A stretch of DNA of 64,000 bases from Mucilaginibacter_A sp965201005 (lineage in GTDB: Bacteria > Bacteroidota > Bacteroidia > Sphingobacteriales > Sphingobacteriaceae), in contig NZ_OZ241747.1 in the NCBI RefSeq assembly GCF_965201005.1, positions 620,001 to 684,000 on the forward strand. The letters are read 5' to 3'. Each line of letters begins with the position of its first letter. Positions within the stretch are counted from its first letter, which is position 1. Both the position numbers and the translations under genes were made by a program. Under the pieces are notes generated by a model. It searched no databases. It was given only the letters and a program-made list of their open reading frames with translations, and was not told the DNA's origin. Shown here piece after piece: positions 42,740 through 51,897 of this stretch.

Positions 42740-43276
42740 ATGAATAATACAAAATATATACTTGGCATTTTTGATGATCCTGACGATATGCTGAAGGGAA
42801 TTGATAACTTGAAAGAAAAAGGTATTTCTATTTATGACGTATTTACTCCAATGCCTATTCATGGTATCGAAAATAAATTAGGTATAAAAGAATCACGCTT
42901 ACCAGTTGCTGCTTTTATATTTGGATGTATTGGTTGTACAGTAGCTTTTTGTATGTTATATTATATGTTAGTACATGACTGGCCAATGAACATTGGTGGA
43001 AAACCGCATTTTGCAGTGCCTGATTTTGTACCTATTTGTTTTGAATGGACTGTGTTGTTTAGCTCTTTTGGAATGGTATTCACTTATTTCTACTCCAATC
43101 ATCTTTTCCCTGGACGTACACCTCGGGTGATGGATTTAAGAGCTACTAATGATCGTTTTATAATTGCCATTAATGCAAAAAATAATTTGGCACATGATGA
43201 GATAGATTCATATTTAAAGGAGGCTGGTGCTGTAGAAATTAAACATAACGACAGAAAATATGTTAGCTATGAATAA
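42740..43276 (+). CDS. actD: Alternative complex III subunit ActD (DUF3341)
   Basis: This 178-residue DUF3341 protein begins TKYILGIFDDPDDMLKGI, a small alpha+beta domain. Two membrane helices follow (AFIFGCIGCTVAFCMLYYML and ICFEWTVLFSSFGMVFTYFY) and a C-terminal soluble segment. ActD is a structural subunit of alternative complex III; no cofactor is expected. Its end overlaps the start of actE by 8 bases, indicating translational coupling. Confidence 0.92.
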   Translation: MNNTKYILGIFDDPDDMLKGIDNLKEKGISIYDVFTPMPIHGIENKLGIKESRLPVAAFIFGCIGCTVAFCMLYYMLVHDWPMNIGGKPHFAVPDFVPICFEWTVLFSSFGMVFTYFYSNHLFPGRTPRVMDLRATNDRFIIAINAKNNLAHDEIDSYLKEAGAVEIKHNDRKYVSYE

Positions 43277-43847
43277 ATTTAACACACTAAAAATTACATC
43301 AGTCATTACTGTTGTCTCAATTTTACTTTCTGCTTGTGGAAAAGATAAGCGTAGTACAGGTTGGGAATATGCTCCGAATATGTACGAACATATTGCATAT
43401 GATCCAGATCAAGCAAATACTAATTTTAAAGATGGAAAAACTGCACAAGTTCCGCCGGTTGGTACAACGCCCATTGGGTTTGTGAGATTTGATTATCCGA
43501 ACACTAAAGATGGCTACGAGAAAGCAAGTCTGGAAGTTGTAAACAAATACATTGCAGATAAAAAGAACCTGGCTGATGGTAAAATCCTTTTTGAACATTT
43601 TTGTTCTCCTTGCCACGGTATACAAGGTCAGGGTGATGGATTGGTTGTTCAACATGGATATCCGGCACCCCCTTCTTATTCTAAAGGTACTTCATCAAGA
43701 GGCGGAGCTATGAAAGACCTTACAGACGGCAAAATTTACCATACCATAACTTATGGGTTGAATGCTATGGGATCATACGCTTCGCAATTAGCACCTGATG
43801 AGCGTTGGAAAGTTGTACTATATATTCACCAATTACAAAAAATATAA
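43269..43847 (+). CDS. actE: Alternative complex III monohaem cytochrome c lipoprotein (ActE)
   Basis: This 192-residue lipoprotein has the lipobox LLSACG near residue 20, and the class I cytochrome c motif CSPCH lies near residue 112. Conserved GQGDG follows, and an axial Met is plausible in NAMGSYA. ATG 43269 is chosen because the alternative at 43260 adds only MLA. ActE accepts electrons within the complex and may hand them to the oxidase CuA site. It overlaps actD by 8 bases. Confidence 0.92.
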   Translation: MNKFNTLKITSVITVVSILLSACGKDKRSTGWEYAPNMYEHIAYDPDQANTNFKDGKTAQVPPVGTTPIGFVRFDYPNTKDGYEKASLEVVNKYIADKKNLADGKILFEHFCSPCHGIQGQGDGLVVQHGYPAPPSYSKGTSSRGGAMKDLTDGKIYHTITYGLNAMGSYASQLAPDERWKVVLYIHQLQKI

Positions 43848-43861
43848 TTTCTAAAAAATTG

Positions 43862-45112
43862 ATGAAAGCTTCAAATTACGACCAACAGTTCGAGTTTTCG
43901 GGCAAAGCTAAAACCTATAGCATTATTGCAATTGCAATCGGTTTGATCGCGATTGCATTAGGGATATTAACAAATCATACCGAACGTACTTTTGCGAACT
44001 TGTTATTAATGAGTTATTATTTTGCATGTGTATGTATGCAAGGTGTCTTTTTTTGTGCAATACAGTATGTATCACAGGCTGGTTGGTCTTCATCGCTCAT
44101 TAGGATACCTCAAGCATATGCAAAGGTTTTGCCATATGCTTCAATTGTTTTAATTGCAGTTATAAGTTTAGGCTTATTAACAAATCATAAAATTATTGAT
44201 GAAGGAAAACAAATAGTAGAACCATATCTTTATGGGCATTGGGCAACAAAAGGATTAACAGTTAAAGGGAGCGCAAATTACGACGCCTTAATTGCGGCCA
44301 AATCTGGTTATTTAAATGTGCCTTTCTTTTTTATTCGTTTAGTTTTATTTCTTGGATTGTATAGCATTTTTGGGGCATTGCTAAATAAATACTCAAAAAA
44401 CGAAGATATAATAGGAGGAATGAGTAATTATAACAAAAGCTTCAAAACTTCTGCTATATTTTTGGTAATATTCGGCTTCACAACTCCTTTGTTTGCTTTT
44501 GATGTCATCATGTCATTAGAGGCACACTTTTTTTCGACCATGTTTGGGTGGTACAATTTTGCTGCAATGTGGGTAAGTGGTCTTGCTGCCTTAGGTTTAA
44601 TTACAGTAGTTTTAAGACAGAATGGATATATGACATGGATTACCGAAAATCATTTGCATGATTTAGGTAAACTAATATTTGCATTTTCAATATTTTGGAC
44701 TTATGTATGGTTTGCACAGTTTTTACTTACCTACTATGCCAATATACCTGAAGAAAGTGTTTATTTCTATAAACGCTGGGAACCGGAATTTAAACCATGG
44801 TTCTGGTTAAATATTGTAATTAATTTTTGTGCACCAGTACTGCTTTTAATGTCTCGTGATGCTAAAAGAGCTGCTACAGTATTAAAATATGTTTGCATAG
44901 TTGTTTTATGCGGTCACTGGCTGGATTATTACATAATGATTATGCCAGGCACAGTAGGGGCACAAGGAAGAGGTTTTGGATTTGAGGAAGTTGGTATCGC
45001 TTTAGGTTTCGTAGGGTTATTTACTTTTTTAATGCTAAATGCCTTAAGTAAAACATCTTTAATTCCTAAAAATCATCCTTTCTTGGAAGAAAGTTTAAAT
45101 CATCACATTTAA
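43862..45112 (+). CDS. actF: Alternative complex III quinone-associated membrane subunit (ActF)
   Basis: This 416-residue polytopic protein is related to ActC but shorter in its loops. It begins MKASNYDQQFEFSGKAKTYS and has about ten membrane helices. Conserved ALEAHFFSTMFGWYNFAAMW-type segments are present. ATG 43862 is chosen over an in-frame TTG at 43805, since the upstream part has no family similarity. It completes the membrane arm of the complex and precedes the oxidase genes by 24 bases. Confidence 0.92.
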   Translation: MKASNYDQQFEFSGKAKTYSIIAIAIGLIAIALGILTNHTERTFANLLLMSYYFACVCMQGVFFCAIQYVSQAGWSSSLIRIPQAYAKVLPYASIVLIAVISLGLLTNHKIIDEGKQIVEPYLYGHWATKGLTVKGSANYDALIAAKSGYLNVPFFFIRLVLFLGLYSIFGALLNKYSKNEDIIGGMSNYNKSFKTSAIFLVIFGFTTPLFAFDVIMSLEAHFFSTMFGWYNFAAMWVSGLAALGLITVVLRQNGYMTWITENHLHDLGKLIFAFSIFWTYVWFAQFLLTYYANIPEESVYFYKRWEPEFKPWFWLNIVINFCAPVLLLMSRDAKRAATVLKYVCIVVLCGHWLDYYIMIMPGTVGAQGRGFGFEEVGIALGFVGLFTFLMLNALSKTSLIPKNHPFLEESLNHHI

Positions 45113-45136
45113 TTAAGCAGTTTAATATAGTTGATA

Positions 45137-46342
45137 ATGAAACTGAAAAAATACATTGTAAAAACAGCATCAGCTTTAATAGGCTTAATTATAATGTTTA
45201 TTACAAATTTAGCGTTGGCACAAACCAGTACACCGGCAAGTGTTAACTCACCAACTATTGAAGAGGGTGGAACAGCAAGCACCATGTGGGAAGGGATTTT
45301 TTATAATATGTTACTATTTTTGCTAATTTGTATTACGATAGCAATTATTGGAAGGATACTGAAGATATATGATTTAACCTTGCAAATGCAAAGTAAAAAA
45401 GCCCTTGATTGGAACAGAATAATGGCTGTTTGTTTTGGCGTATTCCTACCTATTGGATTGTATGGCATCTATTGGGAATATACTGTACATGGAAGTATGA
45501 TCTTACCTGATGCAGCATCTTTGCATGGTCAAAAAATTGATGAAATGTTCAATATTACATTAATTATAACGACAATAGTGCTTATTGGAACGCAAATTAT
45601 GTTGTTTACGTTCGCTTATATTTATAGAGGTACGCAGTCACGTATAGCATATTTTTTACCACACAATAATACAATTGAAAAACTATGGACGATTGTTCCA
45701 GCAATTGTACTTACTCTATTAGTTGTGTTCGGTTCAATCACTTGGAAAAATATACAAGATGTACCTCTTAAAGAACAAAAATTAGCGTTAAATGTCGATG
45801 TTACAGCCCACCAGTTTGCATGGGAAGTAAGATATCCTGGCAAAGACGGAAAATTAGGATTGAAAAGTTCAAAGCTGGTTTCTTCAAGTAACAAAATTGG
45901 AGTAGATTTTAAGGATAAAAACAGCTTGGATGATCTAACCGCAGATGAGATAGTTGTTCCTGTGAATAAACCTTTGCGTATAAACTTAATTGCACAAGAT
46001 GTGATTCATAGTTTTTATTTGCCTTGGTTTAGAGTACAGATAAATGCTGTACCCGGGTTACCTACGTTTTTCCAATTTACTCCTACTATTACCACAGCAG
46101 AAATGCGTGACAAATTAGATAACCAAAACTTTGAATATAAGTTATATTGTAATAAAATATGCGGCGGAAACCACTTTAACATGCAAAAAGTTTTTCGTGT
46201 TGTAAAACAAGCAGAGTATCAAGAGTGGTTGTCAAAGCAAAAACCTTATTTAAATGATCAATTAAAAAAGGATTTGAAAATGACAGTTACCATACCAGCA
46301 AATTCTGTTATCAAAAATAAATTAGCTTTTAATAAAATATAA
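45137..46342 (+). CDS. coxB: Cytochrome c oxidase subunit II
   Basis: This 401-residue protein has a signal peptide (to about residue 29) and several hydrophobic segments, of which two anchor helices are typical of the family. The periplasmic cupredoxin domain has VIHSFYLPWFRVQINAVPG and the CuA motif CNKICGGNHFNM (C-x3-C-x3-H-x2-M). No cytochrome c domain is fused at the C-terminus, so the enzyme is aa3-like rather than caa3, with electrons coming from the Act complex. An exact AC-type repeat core encodes VKTA in the signal peptide. Confidence 0.94.
   Translation: MKLKKYIVKTASALIGLIIMFITNLALAQTSTPASVNSPTIEEGGTASTMWEGIFYNMLLFLLICITIAIIGRILKIYDLTLQMQSKKALDWNRIMAVCFGVFLPIGLYGIYWEYTVHGSMILPDAASLHGQKIDEMFNITLIITTIVLIGTQIMLFTFAYIYRGTQSRIAYFLPHNNTIEKLWTIVPAIVLTLLVVFGSITWKNIQDVPLKEQKLALNVDVTAHQFAWEVRYPGKDGKLGLKSSKLVSSSNKIGVDFKDKNSLDDLTADEIVVPVNKPLRINLIAQDVIHSFYLPWFRVQINAVPGLPTFFQFTPTITTAEMRDKLDNQNFEYKLYCNKICGGNHFNMQKVFRVVKQAEYQEWLSKQKPYLNDQLKKDLKMTVTIPANSVIKNKLAFNKI
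45159..45170 (+). repeat. Iterated motif in the coxB signal-peptide region
   Basis: TAAAAACAGCAT (45159-45170) encodes part of IVKTAS. It is one of only two exact cores in the respiratory block. Confidence 0.8.
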
Positions 46343-46349
46343 AGAGATT

Positions 46350-48239
46350 ATGGCAACAGCATTAATAGTTAATAATCACGAAGCTGTTCATTCACATGAT
46401 GACCATCATGACGAACATCATCACAAGGGGACTTTTTTGAATACATATGTATTTAGTCAGGATCATAAAATGATTGCTAAACAATTTTTGATAACCGGAA
46501 TTATCATGGGTGTTATAGCAATGATTTTATCAGTATTATTTAGGATTCAATTAGCATATCCAAATACAGCTTTTCCGTTTTTGCAAACGTTGTTAGGTCG
46601 TTTTGCACCAGAAGGACGTTTAGACCCTAACTTTTACCTGTCATTGGTTACCATACATGGTACAATCATGGTTTTTTTCGTATTGACTGCCGGATTGAGT
46701 GGTACTTTTAGTAACTTATTGATACCTCTTCAGTTGGGTGCTCGAGATATGGCATCACCATTTCTGAATATGTTATCTTATTGGTTCTTTTTCACCGCGT
46801 GTATAATAATGTTAAGTTCATTTTTTGTCCAAAAGGGACCTGCAGGAGGTGGCTGGACAATTTATCCACCATTATCAGCTTTACCAAAAGCGATGCCTGG
46901 ATCAGAAATGGGTATGACTTTGTGGCTAGCAAGTATGGTATTATTTGTGGCTTCACAATTAATGGGTGGCATCAATTACATTAGTACAATTTTAAATATG
47001 CGTACTAAGGGAATGGATTTATGGAGGATGCCACTAACTATTTGGGCGTTCTTTTTAACAGCCATTTTAGGTGTACTTTCTTTTCCTGTGCTAATTGCAG
47101 GGGTTATTTTGTTGATTTTTGACAGAAGCATGGGGACAAGCTTTTATTTGTCCGATATCGTTTTAAATGGAAATGTGTTACCAAATGAAGGCGGAAGCCC
47201 TATATTATTTGAACACTTATTTTGGTTCCTTGGCCATCCAGAAGTTTATATTGTAGTTATGCCGGCAATGGGCATTGCTTCTGAAGTGATGGCAGTTAAC
47301 TCCCGAAAGCCAATTTTTGGTTATCATGCAATGGTATATTCATTAATAGGAATCACAGTATTATCTTTTATTGTTTGGGGCCATCACATGTTTGTAACAG
47401 GTATGAACCCTTTTATAGGAGGTGTATTTATGATTACAACCTTAATTATTGCGGTGCCATCAGCTGTAAAAACATTTAACTGGTTAGCTACCTTGTGGCG
47501 GGGTAATATAAGATTTACACCGGCTATGATGTTTGCAATTGGATTGGTATCCTTTTTCATTTCTGGTGGTTTGACCGGAATCTTTTTAGGAAATGCTGCA
47601 TTAGATATCAACCTGCATGATACATATTTTGTGGTTGCTCACTTTCACTTGGTAATGGGTTCTGCAGCAATATTTGGTATGTTAGCCGGTGTGTATCATT
47701 GGTTTCCTAAAATGTTTGGTCGTTTAATGGATGAAAGGTTAGGATATTTGCATTTTTGGCTGACTTTTGTTGGAGCTTATTTAGTCTTTTTTCCAATGCA
47801 CTTCATGGGTTTAGACGGCGTACCAAGAAGGTACTATGCTTTTACAGAATTTGAATCAATGAAGCAATGGCTGTCTGTAAATACTTTTATTACTTGGGCT
47901 GCTATTATGTCTGCGTTGGCACAAGTTGCATTTTTGTTCAACTTCTTTTACTCTATATTTTACGGTAAAAAAACGAGTCAAAACCCCTGGAACGCAAATA
48001 CTTTGGAGTGGACTACACCAATAGAACGTATTCACGGAAATTGGCCGGGAGAGATTCCATTCGTGTATCGTTGGTCGTATGATTATAGTAAACCAGGCCA
48101 TGATCAGGATTTTATTCCTCAAACGGTGCCTTTTTCTCAAACTATGACTTCTAACTTACCGCATGATTTTGAAGATGATCCAGATGTAGAACGTTTGCAA
48201 ACAGAATGGTTAGAACAGAATTCTCAAGAGGTAAAATAG
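46350..48239 (+). CDS. coxA: Cytochrome c oxidase subunit I
   Basis: This 629-residue catalytic subunit has 12 or more membrane helices. Haem a and CuB/haem a3 ligands are visible: LVTIHGTIMVF, the GHPEVY motif whose His-Tyr pair is cross-linked in the A1 type, WGHHMF, and HDTYFVVAHFHLV. The N-terminus is unusually rich in histidine and aspartate (DDHHDEHHHKG at about residues 17-27), a feature that could bind metal. It starts 7 bases after coxB. Confidence 0.96.
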   Translation: MATALIVNNHEAVHSHDDHHDEHHHKGTFLNTYVFSQDHKMIAKQFLITGIIMGVIAMILSVLFRIQLAYPNTAFPFLQTLLGRFAPEGRLDPNFYLSLVTIHGTIMVFFVLTAGLSGTFSNLLIPLQLGARDMASPFLNMLSYWFFFTACIIMLSSFFVQKGPAGGGWTIYPPLSALPKAMPGSEMGMTLWLASMVLFVASQLMGGINYISTILNMRTKGMDLWRMPLTIWAFFLTAILGVLSFPVLIAGVILLIFDRSMGTSFYLSDIVLNGNVLPNEGGSPILFEHLFWFLGHPEVYIVVMPAMGIASEVMAVNSRKPIFGYHAMVYSLIGITVLSFIVWGHHMFVTGMNPFIGGVFMITTLIIAVPSAVKTFNWLATLWRGNIRFTPAMMFAIGLVSFFISGGLTGIFLGNAALDINLHDTYFVVAHFHLVMGSAAIFGMLAGVYHWFPKMFGRLMDERLGYLHFWLTFVGAYLVFFPMHFMGLDGVPRRYYAFTEFESMKQWLSVNTFITWAAIMSALAQVAFLFNFFYSIFYGKKTSQNPWNANTLEWTTPIERIHGNWPGEIPFVYRWSYDYSKPGHDQDFIPQTVPFSQTMTSNLPHDFEDDPDVERLQTEWLEQNSQEVK

Positions 48240-48324
48240 TTTCTGAGGATAATAAATTAAATAATCAGGGGTATTTTTGTTGGACATTGATCCTCATAAA
48301 TACCCCTAATTTTTTGTAAAAAAC
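48240..48324 (+). terminator. Rho-independent-like hairpin after coxA
   Basis: AGGGGTATTT (48267-48276) pairs with AAATACCCCT (48298-48307) around a 21-base loop, followed by AATTTTTTG. It separates coxBA from the assembly genes and may give partial readthrough. Confidence 0.7.
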
Positions 48325-49404
48325 TTGAATTATTCAAAGTCAGAATCAAAGTTTCAATTCTTTAATCTATTTTCAATTTTTGCACTGTTTTTAGTCATAT
48401 TGGCAGGCGGGATTGTTCGTAGTACAGGTTCGGGAATGGGTTGTCCTGATTGGCCTAAATGCTTTGGAAAATATATTCCACCTACAAAAAAATCTCAATT
48501 ACCAGATAATTATCGTATCCGATATATAGAGAAACAGTTAAAAAAAAATCAACGTTTTGCTAAAGTTTTAGAAGCTTTCGGCTATAAGTCTTTAGCTTCA
48601 AAAGTTAAGTCAGACATTTCTGTTACCAACAGACAACAAGAAGAATTTAATCCTGCAAAAACCTGGACAGAATATATTAACCGGTTAATCGGAGTAGTAA
48701 CAGGAATGCTTCTTTTAGCCACAACTTTTTATTCATTTTCTTATTTGAAAAAAAACAAGAAAATTGTTTTTCTAAGCTTATTTAACTTGATTTTAATTGT
48801 TTTTCAGGCTTGGTTAGGTTCGGTTGTGGTTTCTTCAAACTTAGTTCCTTGGATTGTTACAGTGCATATGCTGATTGCGTTGGCAATTTTGGCCATTAGC
48901 ATTTACACATGGCATAAATCTAAGTATTTACAACTCCATTCAAAAGTTACTGCTAAGCCATTATTAATTGTAATAACTGTTTTGGCTCTGATGATCGACA
49001 TTATTCAAATAACGATCGGTACAGAAGTACGTGAAAAAATAGATGAATATGCTGCAAAATTGAACGGCGGTAGTAGGCAAAGTTGGGTAAATGGTGCCAA
49101 TGATATATTGTTTAATCATAAAAATTTAGCATTAGGGGTTATTGTGATAAACATAATTCTCTATATGCTTCTAAAAAAGTACTATAAAAGAAGCTCTGTT
49201 CAACGTCAGTTAATGAGTACAACGTTCATTTTAATTATGCTACAAATATTTGCAGGTGTGTTGTTATCTTATATGGGTTTGCCACCAATTGCACAAATTG
49301 CACATATTTTTTTAGCCAGCTTGTTATTTGGTGCACAATTTTATTTGTTGTTAAACTTGTTTAATTCAGCAGGAAATCAGGGGGAAAGTTATCATGTGGG
49401 CTGA
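48325..49404 (+). CDS. ctaA: Haem A synthase (COX15/CtaA family)
   Basis: This 359-residue membrane protein oxidises the C8 methyl of haem O to give haem A for the oxidase. The family N-terminus is visible (LAGGIVRSTGSGMGCPDWPKCFG), with conserved histidines in VTVHMLIALA, LFNHKNLALG and AQIAHIFLA. The only start before the first membrane helix is TTG at 48325, preceded in frame by a stop, so a non-ATG start is likely. An exact repeat core encodes MLLLA. It overlaps ctaB by 11 bases. Confidence 0.9.
   Translation: MNYSKSESKFQFFNLFSIFALFLVILAGGIVRSTGSGMGCPDWPKCFGKYIPPTKKSQLPDNYRIRYIEKQLKKNQRFAKVLEAFGYKSLASKVKSDISVTNRQQEEFNPAKTWTEYINRLIGVVTGMLLLATTFYSFSYLKKNKKIVFLSLFNLILIVFQAWLGSVVVSSNLVPWIVTVHMLIALAILAISIYTWHKSKYLQLHSKVTAKPLLIVITVLALMIDIIQITIGTEVREKIDEYAAKLNGGSRQSWVNGANDILFNHKNLALGVIVINIILYMLLKKYYKRSSVQRQLMSTTFILIMLQIFAGVLLSYMGLPPIAQIAHIFLASLLFGAQFYLLLNLFNSAGNQGESYHVG
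48706..48720 (+). repeat. Iterated motif in ctaA
   Basis: ATGCTTCTTTTAGCC encodes MLLLA. The exact core spans 48706-48717. Confidence 0.82.
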
Positions 49405-50248
49405 TTTTTCTAAACTAATTAAATTTCGATTGACATTTTTGGTTGTATTTTCCGCTTCTATCTCTTTTTTGATCGGAAGTAAAGTGAATGGAGTGATTAA
49501 CTGGACAAACTGGGGATTGTTGATCTTGGGTGGTTTTTTGGTAACTTCAGCAGCCAACGGTTTTAACGAGATTATTGAAAAAGATTTGGACAAGCTGATG
49601 AAAAGAACATCTGATAGACCACTTCCATCAGGCAAAATGACAAACGGACAAGCTTTGGTAATCAGTTTGTTTATGGGCATCGGAGGAACTTACGTATTGG
49701 GAAGCCTGAACCTTACAACAGGTTATTTATCAGTGTTTTCTATTTTTTTATATGCTTTTGTTTATACACCTGCAAAGCGTAAATCACCAATTGCTGTTTT
49801 TATCGGTGCAATTCCTGGTGCATTGCCGCCTTTAATTGGTTATGTTGCCGCACACGAGAAAATTGATTATATCGCTTTAATCCTGTTCGGAATACAATTT
49901 GTATGGCAATTTCCACATTTTTGGGCCATTGCCTGGGTTTTAGATGATGATTATAAACTAGCTGGTTTTAGGTTATTGCCAACCGGAAAACGTGATGCAA
50001 CAAGTGCTATTATAGTGTTTTTATCTACATTGATATTAATTCCGGTAAGCTTATTACCAACATATTACGGTTTTGGCGGTTTGTATATCGGTGGTATTTC
50101 ATTATTTTGCAGTTTTGGATTTTTTTATTACGCGTTTAATTTATTAATTAAGCAAGACATAAAATCTGCGCAAAAACTAATGTATGCTTCTTTTTTGTAT
50201 TTACCGGTTGTACAATTAGGGCTATTATTTGATTTTGTTGGAAAATAA
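49394..50248 (+). CDS. ctaB: Haem O synthase (protohaem IX farnesyltransferase)
   Basis: This 284-residue UbiA-superfamily enzyme adds the farnesyl tail to haem B. The first aspartate-rich motif is NEIIEKDLDKLMKRTSDRPL and the second DDDYKLAGFRLLP, with the family arginine in KRTSDRPLPSGKM. It has nine membrane helices. It acts just before haem A synthase, whose gene it overlaps by 11 bases, and precedes the first subunit III gene by 3 bases. Confidence 0.94.
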   Translation: MWADFSKLIKFRLTFLVVFSASISFLIGSKVNGVINWTNWGLLILGGFLVTSAANGFNEIIEKDLDKLMKRTSDRPLPSGKMTNGQALVISLFMGIGGTYVLGSLNLTTGYLSVFSIFLYAFVYTPAKRKSPIAVFIGAIPGALPPLIGYVAAHEKIDYIALILFGIQFVWQFPHFWAIAWVLDDDYKLAGFRLLPTGKRDATSAIIVFLSTLILIPVSLLPTYYGFGGLYIGGISLFCSFGFFYYAFNLLIKQDIKSAQKLMYASFLYLPVVQLGLLFDFVGK

Positions 50249-50251
50249 AAG

Positions 50252-50833
50252 ATGAATCAATCCATTACAGATAAAGAAAGGTTGGACTTGCAACCAAAAA
50301 AGTTCAGCATGTGGTTGTTTATCATTACCTCATTCATGCTGTTTGCTGCTTTTACCAGTGGTTTTATTGTTTATACACAAGGATCAGCAAATAAAGGAAT
50401 TAAAATAGTTTTACCACATGCTTTTATATTTAGCACAATCGTTATTTTATTAAGCAGTGTTACCATGTATCTGGCTTTTAAAGCCGCAAAAGAGCTAAAA
50501 TTTGGCTTGCAAAAACAGTATTTGTGGCTAACTCTAATCTTGGGGATCAGTTTTTTCGGGCTTCAGTTTTACGCATGGAGTTTACTTGTAAAAATGGGTG
50601 TATATCTCATCAACCCAAATGCTTCGCAGTCTTTCATTTACATTTTTACCGGCGTACATTTAGTACATATCTTGGCAGGATTGATTTTGGTGATAAACTG
50701 TTTGATTTTTAGTTATAAAAACGTTCCGCCTGTCAAAAATCTTTTTCGTTTGGAAATGACGTCCATATTCTGGCATTTTGTAGATATTTTATGGATATAT
50801 CTCTATGTTTTTTTACTTTTGAATCAACAATAA
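50252..50833 (+). CDS. Cytochrome c oxidase subunit III-like protein (first copy)
   Basis: This 193-residue protein has about five membrane helices and the family C-terminal FWHFVDILWIYLYVFL. It is shorter than the second copy and lacks some N-terminal residues. Tandem subunit-III-like genes are usual in Bacteroidota oxidase operons; the first may stabilise the complex. It starts 3 bases after ctaB. Confidence 0.88.
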   Translation: MNQSITDKERLDLQPKKFSMWLFIITSFMLFAAFTSGFIVYTQGSANKGIKIVLPHAFIFSTIVILLSSVTMYLAFKAAKELKFGLQKQYLWLTLILGISFFGLQFYAWSLLVKMGVYLINPNASQSFIYIFTGVHLVHILAGLILVINCLIFSYKNVPPVKNLFRLEMTSIFWHFVDILWIYLYVFLLLNQQ

Positions 50834-50849
50834 TTCTATTATAAATTAG

Positions 50850-51536
50850 ATGAGTACAACTGTAGCACCAATCGATCGAATTAAAACCACTCCATGGTCA
50901 GGTGGCCGGTCACCTTTTTCTATTGAATACGGAAAAATGATGATGTGGTTTTTTCTACTATCTGACGCATTTACATTTTCTGCATTGCTGATGGCTTATG
51001 GCGCACTTCGTTTTAGTGCAAAAGCGTGGCCAATGCCAGACGAAGTATTTCAATCTATTCCGTTAATAAAAGATCATGGTGCACCGTTGGTTTTTGTTGG
51101 TTTGATGACTTTTATTTTAATTATGAGTTCTGTTACAATGGTTCTGGCTGTAGAAGCAGGCCATCGCGGAGCAAAAAAAGAAGTGGCCAACTGGATGGTT
51201 TTAACAGTTATTGGCGGAATTATATTTTTAAGTTGCCAGGCTTTAGAGTGGTCTCATTTACACGGAGAAGGTGCCTGGTGGGGAAGTAACCCGTTCAAAA
51301 GCGCGACTGGTTTAGATACCGGAACCAATTTTACTAATCTGTTTTTTACCATTACCGGCTTTCATGGCTTTCACGTTTTTAGCGGCGTAATTATCAATAT
51401 AATTATTCTGATCAATGTTTTGAAAGGTACATACGAAAAACGCGGCAGTTATCTAATGGTAGAAAAAGTTGGCCTGTACTGGCACTTTGTTGATTTGGTA
51501 TGGGTTTTTGTATTTACATTTTTTTACCTGGTATAA
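50850..51536 (+). CDS. Cytochrome c oxidase subunit III
   Basis: This 228-residue protein has the family motifs: MMWFFLLSDAFTFSALLMAY with the conserved acidic residue, GFHGFHVFSGV, and the C-terminal YWHFVDLVWVFVFTFFYLV. It is the main subunit III of the oxidase, supporting proton uptake and stability. It lies 16 bases after the shorter copy and 16 bases before the subunit IV gene. Confidence 0.93.
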   Translation: MSTTVAPIDRIKTTPWSGGRSPFSIEYGKMMMWFFLLSDAFTFSALLMAYGALRFSAKAWPMPDEVFQSIPLIKDHGAPLVFVGLMTFILIMSSVTMVLAVEAGHRGAKKEVANWMVLTVIGGIIFLSCQALEWSHLHGEGAWWGSNPFKSATGLDTGTNFTNLFFTITGFHGFHVFSGVIINIIILINVLKGTYEKRGSYLMVEKVGLYWHFVDLVWVFVFTFFYLV

Positions 51537-51552
51537 ATTATAAACAAATATT

Positions 51553-51897
51553 ATGAGCACAGAATCCCCTAATGTTCATCAAGAAGGTGATGATCACGAA
51601 TCATTATCAAAACATAAAATATGGCAGGTGTTTTTTGTTTTATTAGGTATAACTGCAATTGAGTTTATCATTGCTTTGTACTTAGTTCCACATAAAATCA
51701 TACCGCAAGGAGTAGCAAACCCGATTTATATATTGCTTACTCTGGCCAAAGCATTTTATATTGTTGCCTATTTTATGCACTTACGTTTTGAAAAAATTGG
51801 CCTAATGTATTCAATTTTAGTTCCAACATTATTTATCATCGGCTTAATACTCGTTTTAACCAATGAAAGTAATTATTGGCTGTTTGCCAGGCCTTAA
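51553..51897 (+). CDS. Cytochrome c oxidase subunit IV-type small membrane protein
   Basis: This 114-residue protein has three membrane helices (VFFVLLGITAIEFIIALYLV, LLTLAKAFYIVAYFMHLRFE, LVPTLFIIGLILVLTN) and matches the bacterial subunit IV/CtaF type, with the conserved KAFYIVAYFMHL. An acidic, His-containing N-terminus (VHQEGDDHES) precedes it. Its TAA stop overlaps the ATG of the next gene. Confidence 0.9.
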   Translation: MSTESPNVHQEGDDHESLSKHKIWQVFFVLLGITAIEFIIALYLVPHKIIPQGVANPIYILLTLAKAFYIVAYFMHLRFEKIGLMYSILVPTLFIIGLILVLTNESNYWLFARP

